Positions 12,744 to 39,300 of a DNA stretch of 64,000 nucleotides are shown in pieces. The notes below the pieces were generated by a model that was not told the DNA's origin, did not search any database, and was given only the letters and a program-made list of their open reading frames with translations. The stretch lies in contig OZ037766.1 of the NCBI GenBank assembly GCA_964035545.1, positions 32,309,773 through 32,373,772 of the forward strand. Direction: 5' to 3'. The stretch is from Bugula neritina (lineage: Eukaryota > Bryozoa > Gymnolaemata > Cheilostomatida > Bugulidae). Every line of letters begins with the position of its first letter. The stretch's first letter is position 1. The position numbers and the translations under genes were made by a program.

Positions 12744-12942
12744 CAGGTGCTACTAGCAATGGCAACAGGTGTTGTGGTAGCAGTTGCTATGGTAACAGTC
12801 ACAATGGTAACAAGTGCTATAGCAACAGATGTTATGGCAACAAGTGTAATGGCAACAACTGCTATGGCAACAGGAGCTGTAGCAACAGTTGCTATGGCAA
12901 CAAGTGTTGCGCTAACAACTCTGCAAGCAATACTGTAACAAA
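12744..12942 (+). repeat. 15-bp GCTATGGCAACAAGT array with RFX X-box-like sites, SLC36-B 3' flank
   Basis: About a dozen units of roughly 15 bp, with consensus GCTATGGCAACAAGT, begin just after the SLC36-B stop. Two reach near-palindromic X-box form: GTTGCTATGGTAAC at 12783-12796 and GTTGCTATGGCAAC at 12888-12901. RFX factors bind GTTNCCATGGNAAC-type sites, so each unit holds at least a half-site (GGCAAC). A shorter relic lies at about 18262-18350 in the duplicated block. Function is unproven. Confidence 0.6.
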
Positions 12943-13227
12943 AAAGTAATTTTGTTAAATTATCTTTTTTTACCGTTTTTCAGTAATTATTTATTGGTTA
13001 GGATACCATTAAACAGTGATATACAATTCTCAAAAGAACACTCAATAGTTCAAAACATTATTTATATAAAATTAATTTTTGTGTGCATAAAATAGTAATA
13101 TAATTTTTTTTAATAAATACAATTCTCTGTCTTTTGATATTTTGAAATTTTAGAATATATACATGCTGCACTAGACATTGTGTTCTTCTTTGTACCATTA
13201 GCCTGCTGCAATGAATAATCTAATTTC

Positions 13228-13393
<166 letters not shown>

Positions 13394-14367
13394 CTATCAC
13401 TAACATGATATATGTTGTGAAAAAAAATTCTTCTTTCATGATGATCACAGTGACCACATTGTAGAACATCTGGTGTTAATATCCAGAGGACATGCTTGCT
13501 GTTGCTGTTTGTACTACTATTGCTTACATTTATTGCATGATTAGCACCTTTTTCGGTTGGCAATCTCTAAACAATGGTTTTATTGGCAGAGTGTTGGGGT
13601 TGGATGAACTTGTATAACAATGTTTGAACACCATAGGTCAATATCTAGTGCATATATCTAGCTTCAACAGCATGCAGTGTACACATACCTGTTTCATGCA
13701 AGTCATAGTCAAGATGTTAGAGTAAAAGGTGTTTGAGAAGTCACACAGCTTTTTAATGATCTATAAACTAATTTCTCAGAAAGAGGAATTTTCATTTGTA
13801 AGTTAATATTTTAAATCAATTTGATAAGTGTTGGCTGTTTTAGATTAATATGCTAGCAACATTTTACATATGTTAGTGTTACTACATAGTACTACATATT
13901 AATACATATTAGGGCATATCATAGTACATGTTAGTACATAATTTAGAACATGTTATACATAATTTAGTACTACAAGTATAATATACTTTAATTAATCATC
14001 CCTTAATTATTATTCTCTATGCAAGTTAAAATCTGTCTGCAACGGTATCTGTTTAATTCTACTCAAGCAATTCCTTTGTTACAATAGTCATCAATTAGTA
14101 TGCTGACAAGATGATTATGCATAATCATAGTACTGGTATCAACATGCATGGGTTTTTATCTTAATTTATGTTATGAGAACACTGGACTTGTTAGTTATCA
14201 GCATTCCTTTATCATAGGACAGTTGGCTTATTTAGTTTACAATTAGTACTACTAGTACCTCACACTGAATATATCTTACATGTTAATCAAGTCACAGCTC
14301 TAATATATATCTTACAATTTATTCAAGTTACCCAAGTTACAGCTCTCTAGAGAGAAGGTGACATAAC

Positions 14368-17300
14368 ATGGAGGGAGAGACAGCAGAGAGAAATGCTGAC
14401 CTAACGTCACAATCAAGTATTGAAATAAAGGTGAAACCAATAGCATATTATAGCTGCCTTAGAATTTAGCACTTTTCTGTTATGTTTAACAGATACACTG
14501 TTTTATATATGCCTTTGTATATAAACTACAATATATTGCCAATACACTATATGTATATCTGACTAAGTAAGGTAAACAGCACATTTCAAATATGTTGGGT
14601 AGTTTTAGAATATAACTTGCTAAGAGACTTTGAATGATGTACTATTTAGACATTAGTATGTATGTCAATATACATCTACTGACAGTGTTGTTGTTGAAAG
14701 ATCTAGCCACAATATTTATCATTGTGTGGAATAGATATTCTGTACTATGAGCTGCAAACCATAAGTTTGGTGGTTGAGGTTGACCACCTCTGGAATACAC
14801 CACCCTTGATGGAACTGCTTTTGCAGACTGTAGGTGGTCTGTACTGAGAGTCTTCAAACTTAAAGATGCTTAGAGTGTGTTCTAACCAAACTTGAGTCAC
14901 AGAGAGCAATTAGAAACTAAGCTAAACACTAAATAGAGCTCTTTCCTTGCATAGATTGTACACAGCCGATCAGAGAAGTTGCTTTGGTAGAAGCCTTCCT
15001 ATCACCATGGTAACAGTTTTTTGCTGATGACCCGCTGTTTTTCACTGTGGACGCCTACAGATCAGAAGAGGGAGAGAAAAATCTAGAAGCTCTGTTGGAG
15101 CATGTTCTAAAAAATGATGACAATCCATGTGTCTACGCTTGGGATGCAAACAAGAACCAGGTTTGTGAATGTTTATTGGGGAACTATCGGGGTCATAGCC
15201 TGATAAAACTCCCTATACAAGTAGATAGCACATGGATTCAAATCTTGCTAGAAATAGCCACAGTGATCAGTCTACTTTATATTGCTACAATCCAAAAAGC
15301 TTGTTCAAGATTGAAAGTCCATTATTGATATTTGTTTTAGGTCGCTGGTTTTATTGTTCAGAACACCCACTCTGTAGATGATGTAATTACAGACACAACT
15401 CCCGTCAAACAGTATAACTGGTCTGAAACAGCTTCTAGTGACATCGATAAAATCAATGAGTTTGTGGTTAAGATAGGAAATCAATTTAATTTATTCTCTC
15501 AATTGGGGCAAGTTATAAAACCTTCACAATTCCTAAATTATAATAATATTAGTATTACATTATGTCTTAACTGTATAACCTAAACTAATTATACAGCACC
15601 CTGACTGATGGTAGACCCAGCAGCACCTTGAGCAATGGTAGACCCAGCAGCACCCTGACTAATGGTAGACCCAGCAGCACCTTGAGCAATGGTAGACCCA
15701 GCAGCACCTTGAGCAATGGTAGACCCAGCAGCACCCTGACTAATGGTAGACCCAGCAGCACCCTGACTAATGGTAGACCCAGCAGCACCCTGACTAATGG
15801 TAGACCCAGCAGCACCCTGACTAATGGTAGACCCAGCAGCACCTTGAGCAATGGTAGACCCAGCAGCACCCTGACTAATGGTAGACCCAGCAGCACCTTG
15901 AGCAATGGTAGACCCAGCAGCACTCTGACTAATGGTAGACCCAGCAGCACCTTGAGCAATGGTAGACCCAGCAGCACTCTGACTAATGGTAGACCCAGCA
16001 GCACTCTGACTGATGGTAGACCCAGCAGCACCTTGAGCAATGGTAGACCCAGCAGCACCTTGAGCAATGGTAGACCCAGCAGCACCCTGACTAATGGTAG
16101 ACCCAGCAGCACCTTGAGCAATGGTAGACCCAGCAGCACCCTGACTAATGGTAGACCCAGCAGCACCTTGAGCAATGGTAGACCCAGCAGCACTCTGACT
16201 GATGGTAGACCCAGCAGCACCTTGAGCAATGGTAGACCCAGCAGCACCCTGACTAATGGTAGACCCAGCAGCACCTTGAGCAATGGTAGACCCAGCAGCA
16301 CTCTGACTGATGGTAGACCCAGCAGCACCTTGAGCAATGGTAGACCCAGCAGCACCTTGAGCAATGGTAGACCCAGCAGCACCCTGACTAATGGTAGACC
16401 CAGCAGCACCCTGACTAATGGTAGACCCAGCAGCACCCTGACTAATGGTAGACCCAGCAGCACCTTGAGCAATGGTAGACCCAGCAGCACCCTGACTAAT
16501 GGTAGACCCAGCAGCACCTTGAGCAATGGTAGACCCAGCAGCACTCTGACTAATGGTAGACCCAGCAGCACCTTGAGCAATGGTAGACCCAGCAGCACTC
16601 TGACTGATGGTAGACCCAGCAGCACCTTGAGCAATGGTAGACCCAGCAGCACCCTGACTAATGGTAGACCCAGCAGCACCTTGAGCAATGGTAGACCCAG
16701 CAGCACCCTGACTAATGGTAGACCCAGCAGCACCTTGAGCAATGGTAGACCCAGCAGCACTCTGACTGATGGTAGACCCAGCAGCACCTTGAGCAATGGT
16801 AGACCCAGCAGCACCCTGACTAATGGTAGACCCAGCAGCACCTTGAGCAATGGTAGACCCAGCAGCACCTTGAGCAATGGTAGACCCAGCAGCACCTTGA
16901 GCAATGGTAGGCTCAGCAGCACCTTGAGCAACAGTATGTTCTTTGATCCCGAATCACTACAAAGCTTTGAAAATAAATCTGCTGGTATCTTTTGTAGTAA
17001 AACTCGCTAATGAATGTCACAGCTTTATTATGAAGTTTTAGTATCAATTTTACTTTAAAATTACCAGTACAATTGGTCTTCAGCTTTGCACAAGCACAGT
17101 GATTAGCTTATAGCCTTGTACAAGCATTGATTAGCGGTCAGAGATTTAAACATAAAGGGAAGTTGAAGGTGACTCATTTGTTCCACTAATCCTATAGGCC
17201 AAAGTTCCACTAATAGTATTGAGTTAAACAAGCTTTTTTCTTTTAAGAGAATGCATTTCTTGAAAGTCAAATGTAAACTTTAGCAAAATGCTGCTTTTCC

Positions 17301-17763
17301 TGGCATGCAATGTCGAGAGTTAACTAGGTAGTTAAAACCATGTACTAGAGTGGTTAAGTCAATTTGATATTATGAACTATTAGCATATCCCAAATTTGAG
17401 ATTAAGCAGTTCAAAAGTTGACGTTAAGATGGATAAAGTTGTGACTTCCTATTTTTTCCTTTCACTTTCAGAGTAAAGAAAGTGTTACTCATGCGGTATG
17501 TCAACGTAGCAAGAGAATATAGAGGCCAAGGGATTATGGGAAGACTGGTAGCAACATGTCTCTCGGAGTTCCGGAAACAGCAAAGAGGTCACGAAGCCAT
17601 ACTCGCTGGCTGTTCAAATTATTATGTACACAGGAAATGCTTGCAGTTAGGAATGAAGTTGCTATTTGAGTTGGACTATTCGGAAATGGATAACTACAAG
17701 AAAATGGCCGACTACCAAACACACTCTAAACTTCGGCTTATGGCTCTAAGGCATGAGGAATAA
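14368..17763 (+). pseudogene. GNAT N-acetyltransferase copy 1, disabled
   Basis: Exons 14368-14430, 14955-15160, 15341-15507 and 17472-17763 match copy 2 exon for exon. Exon 2 is 206 nt against 207 in copy 2, because one A is missing near 14975 (GAGAAG against GAGAAAG). Reading on then gives TAG at 14988-14990. The downstream frame has TAA at 15011-15013, where copy 2 has TTA. The exon 3 donor is GC (TTGGG/GCAAGT) where copy 2 has GT. Exon 4 keeps the acetyl-CoA loop YRGQGIMG and an intact stop. Two independent lesions argue for a pseudogene, though an internal start or a sequencing error cannot be excluded. A poly(A) signal lies at about 18022. Confidence 0.75.
15596..16932. repeat. 27-bp minisatellite (about 49 units) in GNAT copy 1, intron 3
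   Basis: Units of 27 bp encode S-S-T-L-(S/T)-(N/D)-G-R-P on the + strand, as three variants: TTGAGCAATGG, CTGACTAATGG and CTGACTGATGG. Because 27 is a multiple of three and no unit holds a stop, both strands stay open for about 450 codons, so openness alone is not evidence of coding. The + frame runs on to a TAA at 17008-17010. Confidence 0.9.
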
Positions 17764-18748
17764 TCATATTTGTTTCTCTTTCTCAAGCTTACATGTGCTT
17801 TCAGGGACTTTTATACATTCTGTTATCCAGTATACATGTTCTAAATGTGTCTGCATTGTCTACGAGGAACACTATCAAGTCTAAGTTGCCGTCTGCTTCC
17901 CGGCAATATCGGTCCTAGCTTAACCAATCATGTGCCATGTAGTTGTATAGGTTGTAGTATACACTGAAAAGCCACTGCCATGTTAACTAACGCAAAGTAA
18001 CTTGGTTTATTACATTTATAAAATAAATAATATTTCATACGGAACAAATACATGTACAACAAAAAATATTATTGAAGTAAAACTTACTTACGATATTTGT
18101 TTTAAAATGAATGCCATCCCAGCAGTATAAAATGATTTGGGAAGAAAATCTTCAAGCATTCATGTAAGATAACAAAAACCCTGTTAGCACAACAGGCTTG
18201 CAAAAGTTTTAAGTGTTTAAAGCTTTTAAACCAAGGACTGATAATTGCAAATAATTATGCAAGCCTTTGTTATGGCAACAGGTGCTATAGTAACAGGTGC
18301 TAATGGCACCAGATAATATGGCAACAAGTGCTACACTAACAAATCTGAAAACAATACTATAAAAAAGAGTACTTTTATTGTCAAATTTTTACTGTTTTTC
18401 ATTAATTTATTAGTTAGGATACCATTAATCAGCGATATACAATTCTCAAAGGAGACGCAATAGTAAAAAAGTGTGCATAAAATAGTAGTGTAATATTTTT
18501 TTAATGAATGCAAATCTCTGTTTTTGATTTTCTGAAATCTTTGAATATATACATGCTAAAGTATATACTTGTGTGTTTCTTAGTATATCACTAGTTGGTT
18601 GCAATGATTTATGCGCTTCCTCTTCCTTTGTGACTATCACAGTAACCACGATGTAGAAATTCTGGTGTTAATACCTGCAGTAGATACTCTTTCAACTGCT
18701 GTTTGTACTAGTATTGCTTACTTTTATTGCATGATCAGCCCTTGAACA

Positions 18749-18885
18749 CCTTTTTATTGGGTGGCAATATCTCAACAATGCTTCTATTGTCTGGCAATCT
18801 CTAAACAATGCTTCTATTGGGTGGCAATATCTAAACAATGCTTCTATTGGATGGTAATCTCTAAACAAGGGTTCTATTGGCTGAG
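18749..18885. repeat. 30-bp tandem repeat with ATTGGGTGGCAAT core
   Basis: About 4.5 units of CTTCTATTGGGTGGCAATAT plus CTAAACAATG. Copy 1 of the duplication has about one unit near 13551-13585, so the expansion is specific to copy 2. Confidence 0.75.
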
Positions 18886-19289
18886 CAATCCCTCAGTTTC
18901 AGTACACATACAAGATTGGCTGAGAGTTTAATTCAAAACCACCTTATAGTTTCAAAACCTTGCCCTTGGAATAATATAATCTGCTACGGCTGGGTGAACA
19001 TGACGTATAACAATGTTTGAACACCATAGGTCAATATCTAGTATATATATAAACTTCAACAGCATGTAGTATACACATACCTGTTTCATGCAAGTCATAG
19101 TCAAGATGTTAGTAGAGTAAAAGGTGTTTGTGAAGTCACACAGCTTTCTAATGATTTATAAACTAATTTCTCAGAAAGAAGTTTCCACTTTCAATCATTG
19201 TGATAAGTGCTGGCTTTTTAGATAAACATACGAGCGACCTCTTACATATGTTAGTGTTACTACATATTATTACATATTACCACATATCT

Positions 19290-19525
19290 TAGTACATGTT
19301 ATACATATCTTAGTACATGTTATACATATCTTAGTACATGTTATACATATCTTAGTACATGTTATACATATCTTAGTACATGTTATACATATCTTAGTAC
19401 ATGTTATACATATCTTAGTACATGTTATACATATCTTAGTACATGTTATACATATCTTAGTACATGTTATACATATCTTAGTACATGTTATACATATCTT
19501 AGTATATGTTACACATATCTTAGTA
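19290..19525. repeat. 21-bp TAGTACATGTTATACATATC array
   Basis: About 11 nearly identical units of 21 bp lie upstream of the GNAT copy 2 start. Copy 1 has only two or three loose relatives at about 13920-13975. Confidence 0.85.
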
Positions 19526-19912
19526 CATGTTATACATAATTTAGTAATACCACTATAATATATTTTAATGAATCACCCTTTAACTATTATTCTGCATATG
19601 AATTAAAGTGTGTCTACAACAGCATTATCTGTTTAACTCTACTGAGGCAATTCCTTTGCTCACAAAGCCATTAGTGTGCTGACAAAATAAGTTTGCATAA
19701 TCATTATAGTACTGATATCAACATGCATGGGTTTTCATCTTTTATGTAATCAAAACACTGGACTAGTACTTATAGTTATCAGCATTTTCTTATCATGAGA
19801 CAGTTGACTTACAATCAGTACTAGTATTTTTAGACTATACTCACACTGTATATATATTATATATCTCACATGTTACCCAAGTTACAGCTCTCTAGAGAGA
19901 AGGTGACATAAC

Positions 19913-32680
<12,768 letters not shown>

Positions 32681-33190
32681 TCACATTTGTTTCTTTTGCT
32701 CAAGCTTATACATGTACTCCTTATACAAATGTTTAAATATTCTGTTGTCCAGTAATGTTATAATTCATCTTTACAAGTTTCCATTCTCTATGATAAACAT
32801 TATCAAGTCCCTTGAAGCAAAATTATCCGCAACTTAACCAATCACATGTCATGTAGAAAGTCAAGATTGTAGTGAAAGCCACACAAAATTACTGGTTTAC
32901 TATGTATATAAATAAATAATATTTCATATGCATGCTACTTACTAGCACATACATATACAGCCAAAATTCTTAATTAGGTAAGACAAGTCTTATAACATTT
33001 ACTTCAAATTGATTGTCTATACAGCAGCAATAAATGGTTTGGGGAAATAACTTCCAAATATTGTGTTGAGACGTTAGTTTGTCCATAATCTAATAGTGTA
33101 AAATAGTGAAAATGCTTGTAAATAAATATGAGCATTAAAAAAGTTAAAGTGTTTAAAACTCCTAAACCAAGAAATGTTAATTGCAAATAT

Positions 33191-34770
33191 GTGGGAACTT
33201 CTCGTCATAGTTGAGGGAAAGGAAGTATGAAACTGATGTATACTCTAGCCACAAATACAGCAATCAAAATATTATGTTGATATTATTTTTGAATCGCTGC
33301 GAATGCATTAATGGTAAACAAACTTGAAAAGACAACTCTAAATAAGTAGAACAATTGTTGTAAATATTTTCTTACAAATTATTAAGCCAAAAACAGAAAT
33401 ATTTAATTAGGCATTCAATTTGTATAGAGTAAAATGGCAAAAAAGGCTTGTTTACTGTCAAGGCAACATAAAAGTTGAACAACTTCACAATTCATTCTAA
33501 AGCTACATGTGGCAGCTCAGACTAATGCCAGACCAAAAGAACTGTAGTTCAGACAGTGATGTGTGTGCAAACACTGTACACAGTGATCCCAAATTTTGTG
33601 CTGCATCTAGCATCCTCATAGCACTAACCTTTTCAAGGCAAGCATTATACCCATTAAATCGAAATTCTAAACAATACTGCAGCTAGTAGAGCAATTATTT
33701 TGTATTATAAAACACTGGTAACTGTAAACAAGAATCCAATGTAATTTTAATTGCCAAATCAAAACCATGATTATAATGAGTTAGAGCACAGTTAGATTGC
33801 TGGGAAAATTTGATTCACTTTGCTGATAATTGCACCATACAGTTGAAACAAAGGGTATGCTGTATTGCTGTATGTTATTATAACGTCTCGTTGAGAGTTT
33901 ACTACCAAAGTAATGACAGAGAAAATAATTTTACTGTAAAATAATTGTTTGCCGATTATTCCCATATTATGCATTTTTGTTAATCATCTACACTCCATAG
34001 AATAGAGAAAAGCTAATTGTTTTCATGCACCTATACACTAGTACTTATATATACACCATTGTCTGGTTGGAGAAAAAGGGGCTTCCCAATATCATTCATT
34101 ATACACAACCATAAAACAGTTTTACAGGGACTTATTGCAGATTTTGTGGTTTATATTGAAGAAGTAAGTCATAGGCAAAGACTCATGTATACAAAGATGT
34201 TTGCCTCCCATCATACAAGAGCTAGGTTGTTATTATAGCAATAGACTTATAGTGAGCAGCTTAGTTCATGAGAGTCAGCTAACTATACAAATAGAGAATA
34301 TTATTCTTCTGAATCACTGAATTTAATGAGTAACAGGATATATAGGGTCAAAGGTGGGATTTTCCATTCACTGACATTTCTGCTTTTGTTGCAATCTTGC
34401 CATGAATATGGAAATTATCTTTACCAAACTCATAGTTTGCCTAGTAAAACTGACTAGCATATACAAGCATGTTCACTCTACCAATGGTGTAAGTAAGTTT
34501 GCAGCACCTATGAATCTCTTTATAACAAAAGAAGCAAATAGCAAAAGAATTGAAGAAAACTGATATACCTTAAATATATATAATTGATCAAAGTATCAAA
34601 GGTGAAGCATTTTAATCATTTGAATATAATAGATCAATCTAGCAATTATACATTAAAACTGCAGGTTAAAAAAATTGATGTTTACTATAATTATACTTTC
34701 TTTTATCAGAAAAGTCCAAAATGCTGTACATCTAAAGTTTTGCTTACAGAATTAAATACATTGGCCAGTA
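33191..34770. other. intergenic, no gene seen
   Basis: AT-rich, with only short open frames on both strands. A 73-codon frame at 34017-34238 has no recognisable features. Confidence 0.4.
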
Positions 34771-35023
<253 letters not shown>

Positions 35024-35304
35024 TCATGTTGTGTATGATAGGCTACTAACATCAATGCAGATGGCTATGAATTGTTACTTGCTTGCATGTGTGTTCTGAT
35101 ATGCACTCTTTGAAAATTATATCATCTGTTGACTGATTATTCTATTCCTATGATAAAAGGGTAAACGTACTATATGCTAGATGTCTTCAACATAATAATA
35201 TGTAAGTAGTCACATTGCTTTGAATCACTATTACAAGTATTTATGTATATAATACAACAAATCTTGAAATGTACTCAACGATTCATGAAACGTATATTGT
35301 GTTA

Positions 35305-36321
35305 CCCCCTATTCACACTTACCGTACCGTACGCCGTAACAGCAAATTTTAGCGATTTTTGTTAAGCCTAGGGCCACACGGTGCGTATTTTCGCATGCGA
35401 AAATTGAAATCACAAGTAGCAAAGGTGTCCACTGTGCGCGTTGAGAAAACCTTCGCACTTGTCGCTCTGCATTTTCAACGCAAGTGCGAATCGTCTCCGT
35501 CGTCGTCACCTAATTGGCTGGTAGCTATTCAGCGAGCCCAATTTCTTTATTTAGTGCTATATTCCAGTAAATTGCGTTTTATTGAAAGCGAGTGCGATTT
35601 AAAAATGAAAGCTTTATTTATCACGCGTCACTGACGCTACAGTGGACACCTTTGCTACTTGTGATTTCAATTTTCGCATGCGAAAATACGCACAGTGTGG
35701 CCCTAGGCTAACATCGTACTCCGGTATACGCTGCGGCGCTGATCAAGCAGTGCTTGATTAAAAAAATCACGGCAGGCTCCTATTGGGTAGAGTTGATGTG
35801 GTACTAAAATTTAAAGAACATTTTCGCTAGTTTATTTTAATCGCTTATTTTTGATTTAATTTAACCAATTCAAAAGTTTTAAAAGATTAAAAAATCTTTA
35901 TCCGGCTTGTTTGAATTAAATTCAGCTTAAAAATCTAGCTTTCCTTAATCACAAAATCAAGCAAACCAAAAACTTAAAAATGATTTGGACGGCTTGAATA
36001 TTCATTATTTAAATTAGTTTGCACAATTATTTTAAAAACGAATATATTTAAAAAAAGATTCTTCTCTTGTAATTGCTTTTATTTAGTAAATAGCACTTAT
36101 ATAACATCTTTTGATAAGAATGTTGCGAATAATTTGTAAATAATATTCAAAGGCGTTCAAATCACCGCAGACAAGAGTTGGCTTTATTATGATTGGTCAC
36201 AGCTCAACGTCATGCATTGTACTTTTACGGCAATGTGTGAACACCCGTTGACAAAATGCAACAGCGTCGCCATTTTATTTTTGCTGTTACTGCGTACGAT
36301 ACGGTAAGTGTGAATGAGGGG
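35305..36321. mobile_element. 1.0 kb MITE-like element with ~45-bp terminal inverted repeats
   Basis: The left end CCCCCTATTCACACTTACCG matches the reverse complement of the right end (CCCCTCATTCACACTTACCG). The match goes on through CGTACGC.GTAACAGCAAA with a few mismatches. A TA lies on each side (35303-35304 and 36322-36323), consistent with a TA target duplication. No coding capacity is seen. It is interrupted by a second element at 35366-35708. Confidence 0.7.
35366..35708. mobile_element. 343-bp nested MITE, possibly Harbinger-like
   Basis: Near-identical ~68-bp inverted ends start GCCTAGGGCCACAC and include the palindrome TTTTCGCATGCGAAAA and AAATCACAAGTAGCAAAGG. A direct TAA lies on each side (35363-35365 and 35709-35711), fitting the 3-bp TWA target preference of PIF/Harbinger elements; this assignment is inferred. 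An internal TTCGCACTTG...CAAGTGCGAA pair adds a second stem. The 91-codon frame inside is not a gene. Confidence 0.7.
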
Positions 36322-39300
36322 TAAGAATTTAATCACCCAACGGTATCATATGAATACGCAAAATTGGGAAATCCCAACTCCAATATATTACGACATACTG
36401 CGAAGCTTCATTTACTTACAACATACGCAATTCTTTGGAATTTGTGAAATACACATTTAGTCATAGTAAAATGAGCTGAGACTAGTTGATGCATTCAAAG
36501 TAAAGCATTCTTATATTTTCAGTTTTTGCGCTGCATTATAACTTGAGCGCTGAAAATGCACAAAAAAGCTAAAGTTATGGTGACAGAAAATCAATAAGTT
36601 TCCACGTAATGCTAGATTGTACTCATAATACAAGAATGAATCCCAAATATTCTAATAAATATAATGTTTAAAATAGCACATGTATGTATTATTTGACACA
36701 TCATATTTAGAAGTTTATAAGTCATCCATTTGTGGCTGTAGGCGCTGTAGGTGTAATGTTAAGTTCCGTTTTCTTTTTAGCAACATTAAATTCTTTGAAA
36801 CTCGTAGCATACAATGAACAACTTGCAATAAGGTTCTAGCAATTGTCACAGAGACATTTTAAAAACACTTTACATAAATATGCATGAAATCTTTAAATAA
36901 GATGAATTATATTTTTGCAACATTACACAATGATGAATGGTGTCATCCCAGCTAAGGGCTATAGGCTAAATTTCCCACTTAGGTGCTATTTATTTGTATA
37001 TTTAAATAAACTTGGATCAATTGCTTGTTATTTAGCACATAAATCAATTCCTTTGTCTGCATTAACTTATTATTTTGTATTTTCTATACTTCTTGCTGTT
37101 TGAAAAGATTTTTGTTAATAAGTATTCATCAAAGATAACGTCTATTATTAATGGATTTCTGTTTTTTCTTCTGTCCGGCACAAATTCGTGTAAATTGGAG
37201 TATTATTCCAGGTAATTGATATTAGCTATTATAGCTATATTAGCTTATTAGTTATTTAGCAAACAATCCAACAGTTATATTATAGGTATATTACTATATG
37301 TAATAGTACCAAAATAAAAAATAGCTATAAACTTCTTATAAACTCTCGGTGTATGTTTACATTGCAGTACTATATACCTTTTTACCAATTTTGTCTTACT
37401 ATATAATGGTTACATTCTCCTTTGATATCTTTGAACCTGGTGGGTACTAAACTACACCGACACAGCTCAGTTACTGTGATGGACAAGAAAACAGCATTTA
37501 AATAGCTAATAAATTGCTACCAGTCTAACTTTTTTAACACCTATAGATAATTCAGCCGCACTCACCAAAGTAATATTATAGGACACACTTAGCTATAATG
37601 TAAGATCTGTAGAGTAATTATGTGTCAGTTGACAAAGCATTCCGTCAGGTTATACAACCTGTAGAATAAGATTATGTACTTACATGTAAGCCAACTAACT
37701 CAAGGGCACCTTTATCAGTTCGGCTGTACCGTGTTTACTCAAGCATACAATATATTATAGGCATAAAGTTAAGCAAGAAATTGGTTTAACTCAATCAGCT
37801 GTTTACACAAATTGAAAACAAAAAAGCTCAAATGCATCTACGTCTTAAAGAAATATTTTTTTCATATTCATCATAACTAAAAAATGAGTGAATCGTAGCT
37901 AGGCGCTGAACCTATTTATTTTGACCGAAACTAGACAGTTTTTTGTAGCATTGCAGAAAATTAATAAGAGAAGTGACAGAAATTTAAAAAAACTCTGAAG
38001 AAGCAGAAAAAATGCCTAAGATGCTTTTCAAAATTGGTTTTCTAATAGAGTTTATTTTGTTTTGTCTTTCATATGTTATATTTACAAATAAATTTTGGCA
38101 ACTGAGATTTAGTTACTGGTTGACCTTGTTTACGCTGTGTGTAACGGCCAGCATGGCCCTTTTGCAACACATCTTGTTGGTGCAAATAAATAAAAACCCA
38201 AGTAATGAAAATGCATCCACAAACTACTTATACTCAACTTGTCAACCTTATTCTCATTAACTTTTAACCATATTTGTTTTCTATAGCATTATAAGCACCT
38301 GTTTTGAACTAGCCATATAGATACTTGCAAGCTGCACATCATGCTTTGTTCTAAACTTGGCCTAGCCATGGTGGGTCAAGTGCTAGAGCCATGACTAGTG
38401 CAGCCGTGTTATAGAACTAGTAGAGCCAATCAGGTAATACAGTTATTCTTAATTATTACTAACATCTTTGTATTTTAATATGAAATCTTTATTGTTTGAC
38501 AATAACTTGGTGACTTATTATACTACATCTTTGCATATTTTTACTAACATGTTGTTTTATACATTACTATTATAGTTTTTACGTTGCCTTGTGGCATCAG
38601 TGGAGACTTACGGCTCCAATGAAATACCATCAACACCAAAACATATAAACAGCCGCTACACTGTGTACAAGTCGTATCTCAAGTCTTTGATAATTTTATG
38701 TTTTGTTTGAAGGCTTAATTTTAAAAATATAAAATTTCCGCTATTAAAATATACCAAGCCAATTGCCTGTAAGAAATATTAAAGTTTTTGAACAGTTGGG
38801 GAATTTACCAAAATTAACGGCTTTGAATATATCTAATTTCACAACAACCCACCACCGTTCCCTAGAGGCTCTTGCACGAAGTGGTGTAATTTAATTAACC
38901 TGCATAAATTCAAGCGGCATGTACGGTGTAAATATGTGTTAATTTGTTCATATATCTAGTTTACTTCAATGTTAGCCACTTTTGCTTATATCAGTGTGAT
39001 ATCGTTATTAAATGACTAATGTTGGAAAATCCAGTCATCATATCAAACGACATAGCAAAGAAGTTTCCCTTGCTATTGGCTATTATAGCCTTACAGTGGA
39101 ATACATTGACTAGTAATAGTAGGCACTTCTATTAATAATTGATAATGCCAAAGCTAGTTTTATTCCCTACACAATGACTAGGGCAAACCTAATGTTTGTT
39201 AACTACTAACAAAGGCTTGCATTGGCTTGTCAATACTTAACTAAAGCAGGTAGTAGTTATGTTTATGGGAAATAGTGCTATATTTATACTGCATTCCCCT

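Noticed and set aside
15585-17010. Two open frames of about 450-460 codons on opposite strands
   Set aside because: Both arise from a stop-free 27-bp repeat, and the antisense LPLVRVLLG reading has no start context or splice support. The sense reading is kept only as a weak finding.
35359-35634. 91-codon + strand frame
   Set aside because: Lies within the inverted-repeat MITE and crosses its terminal repeat.
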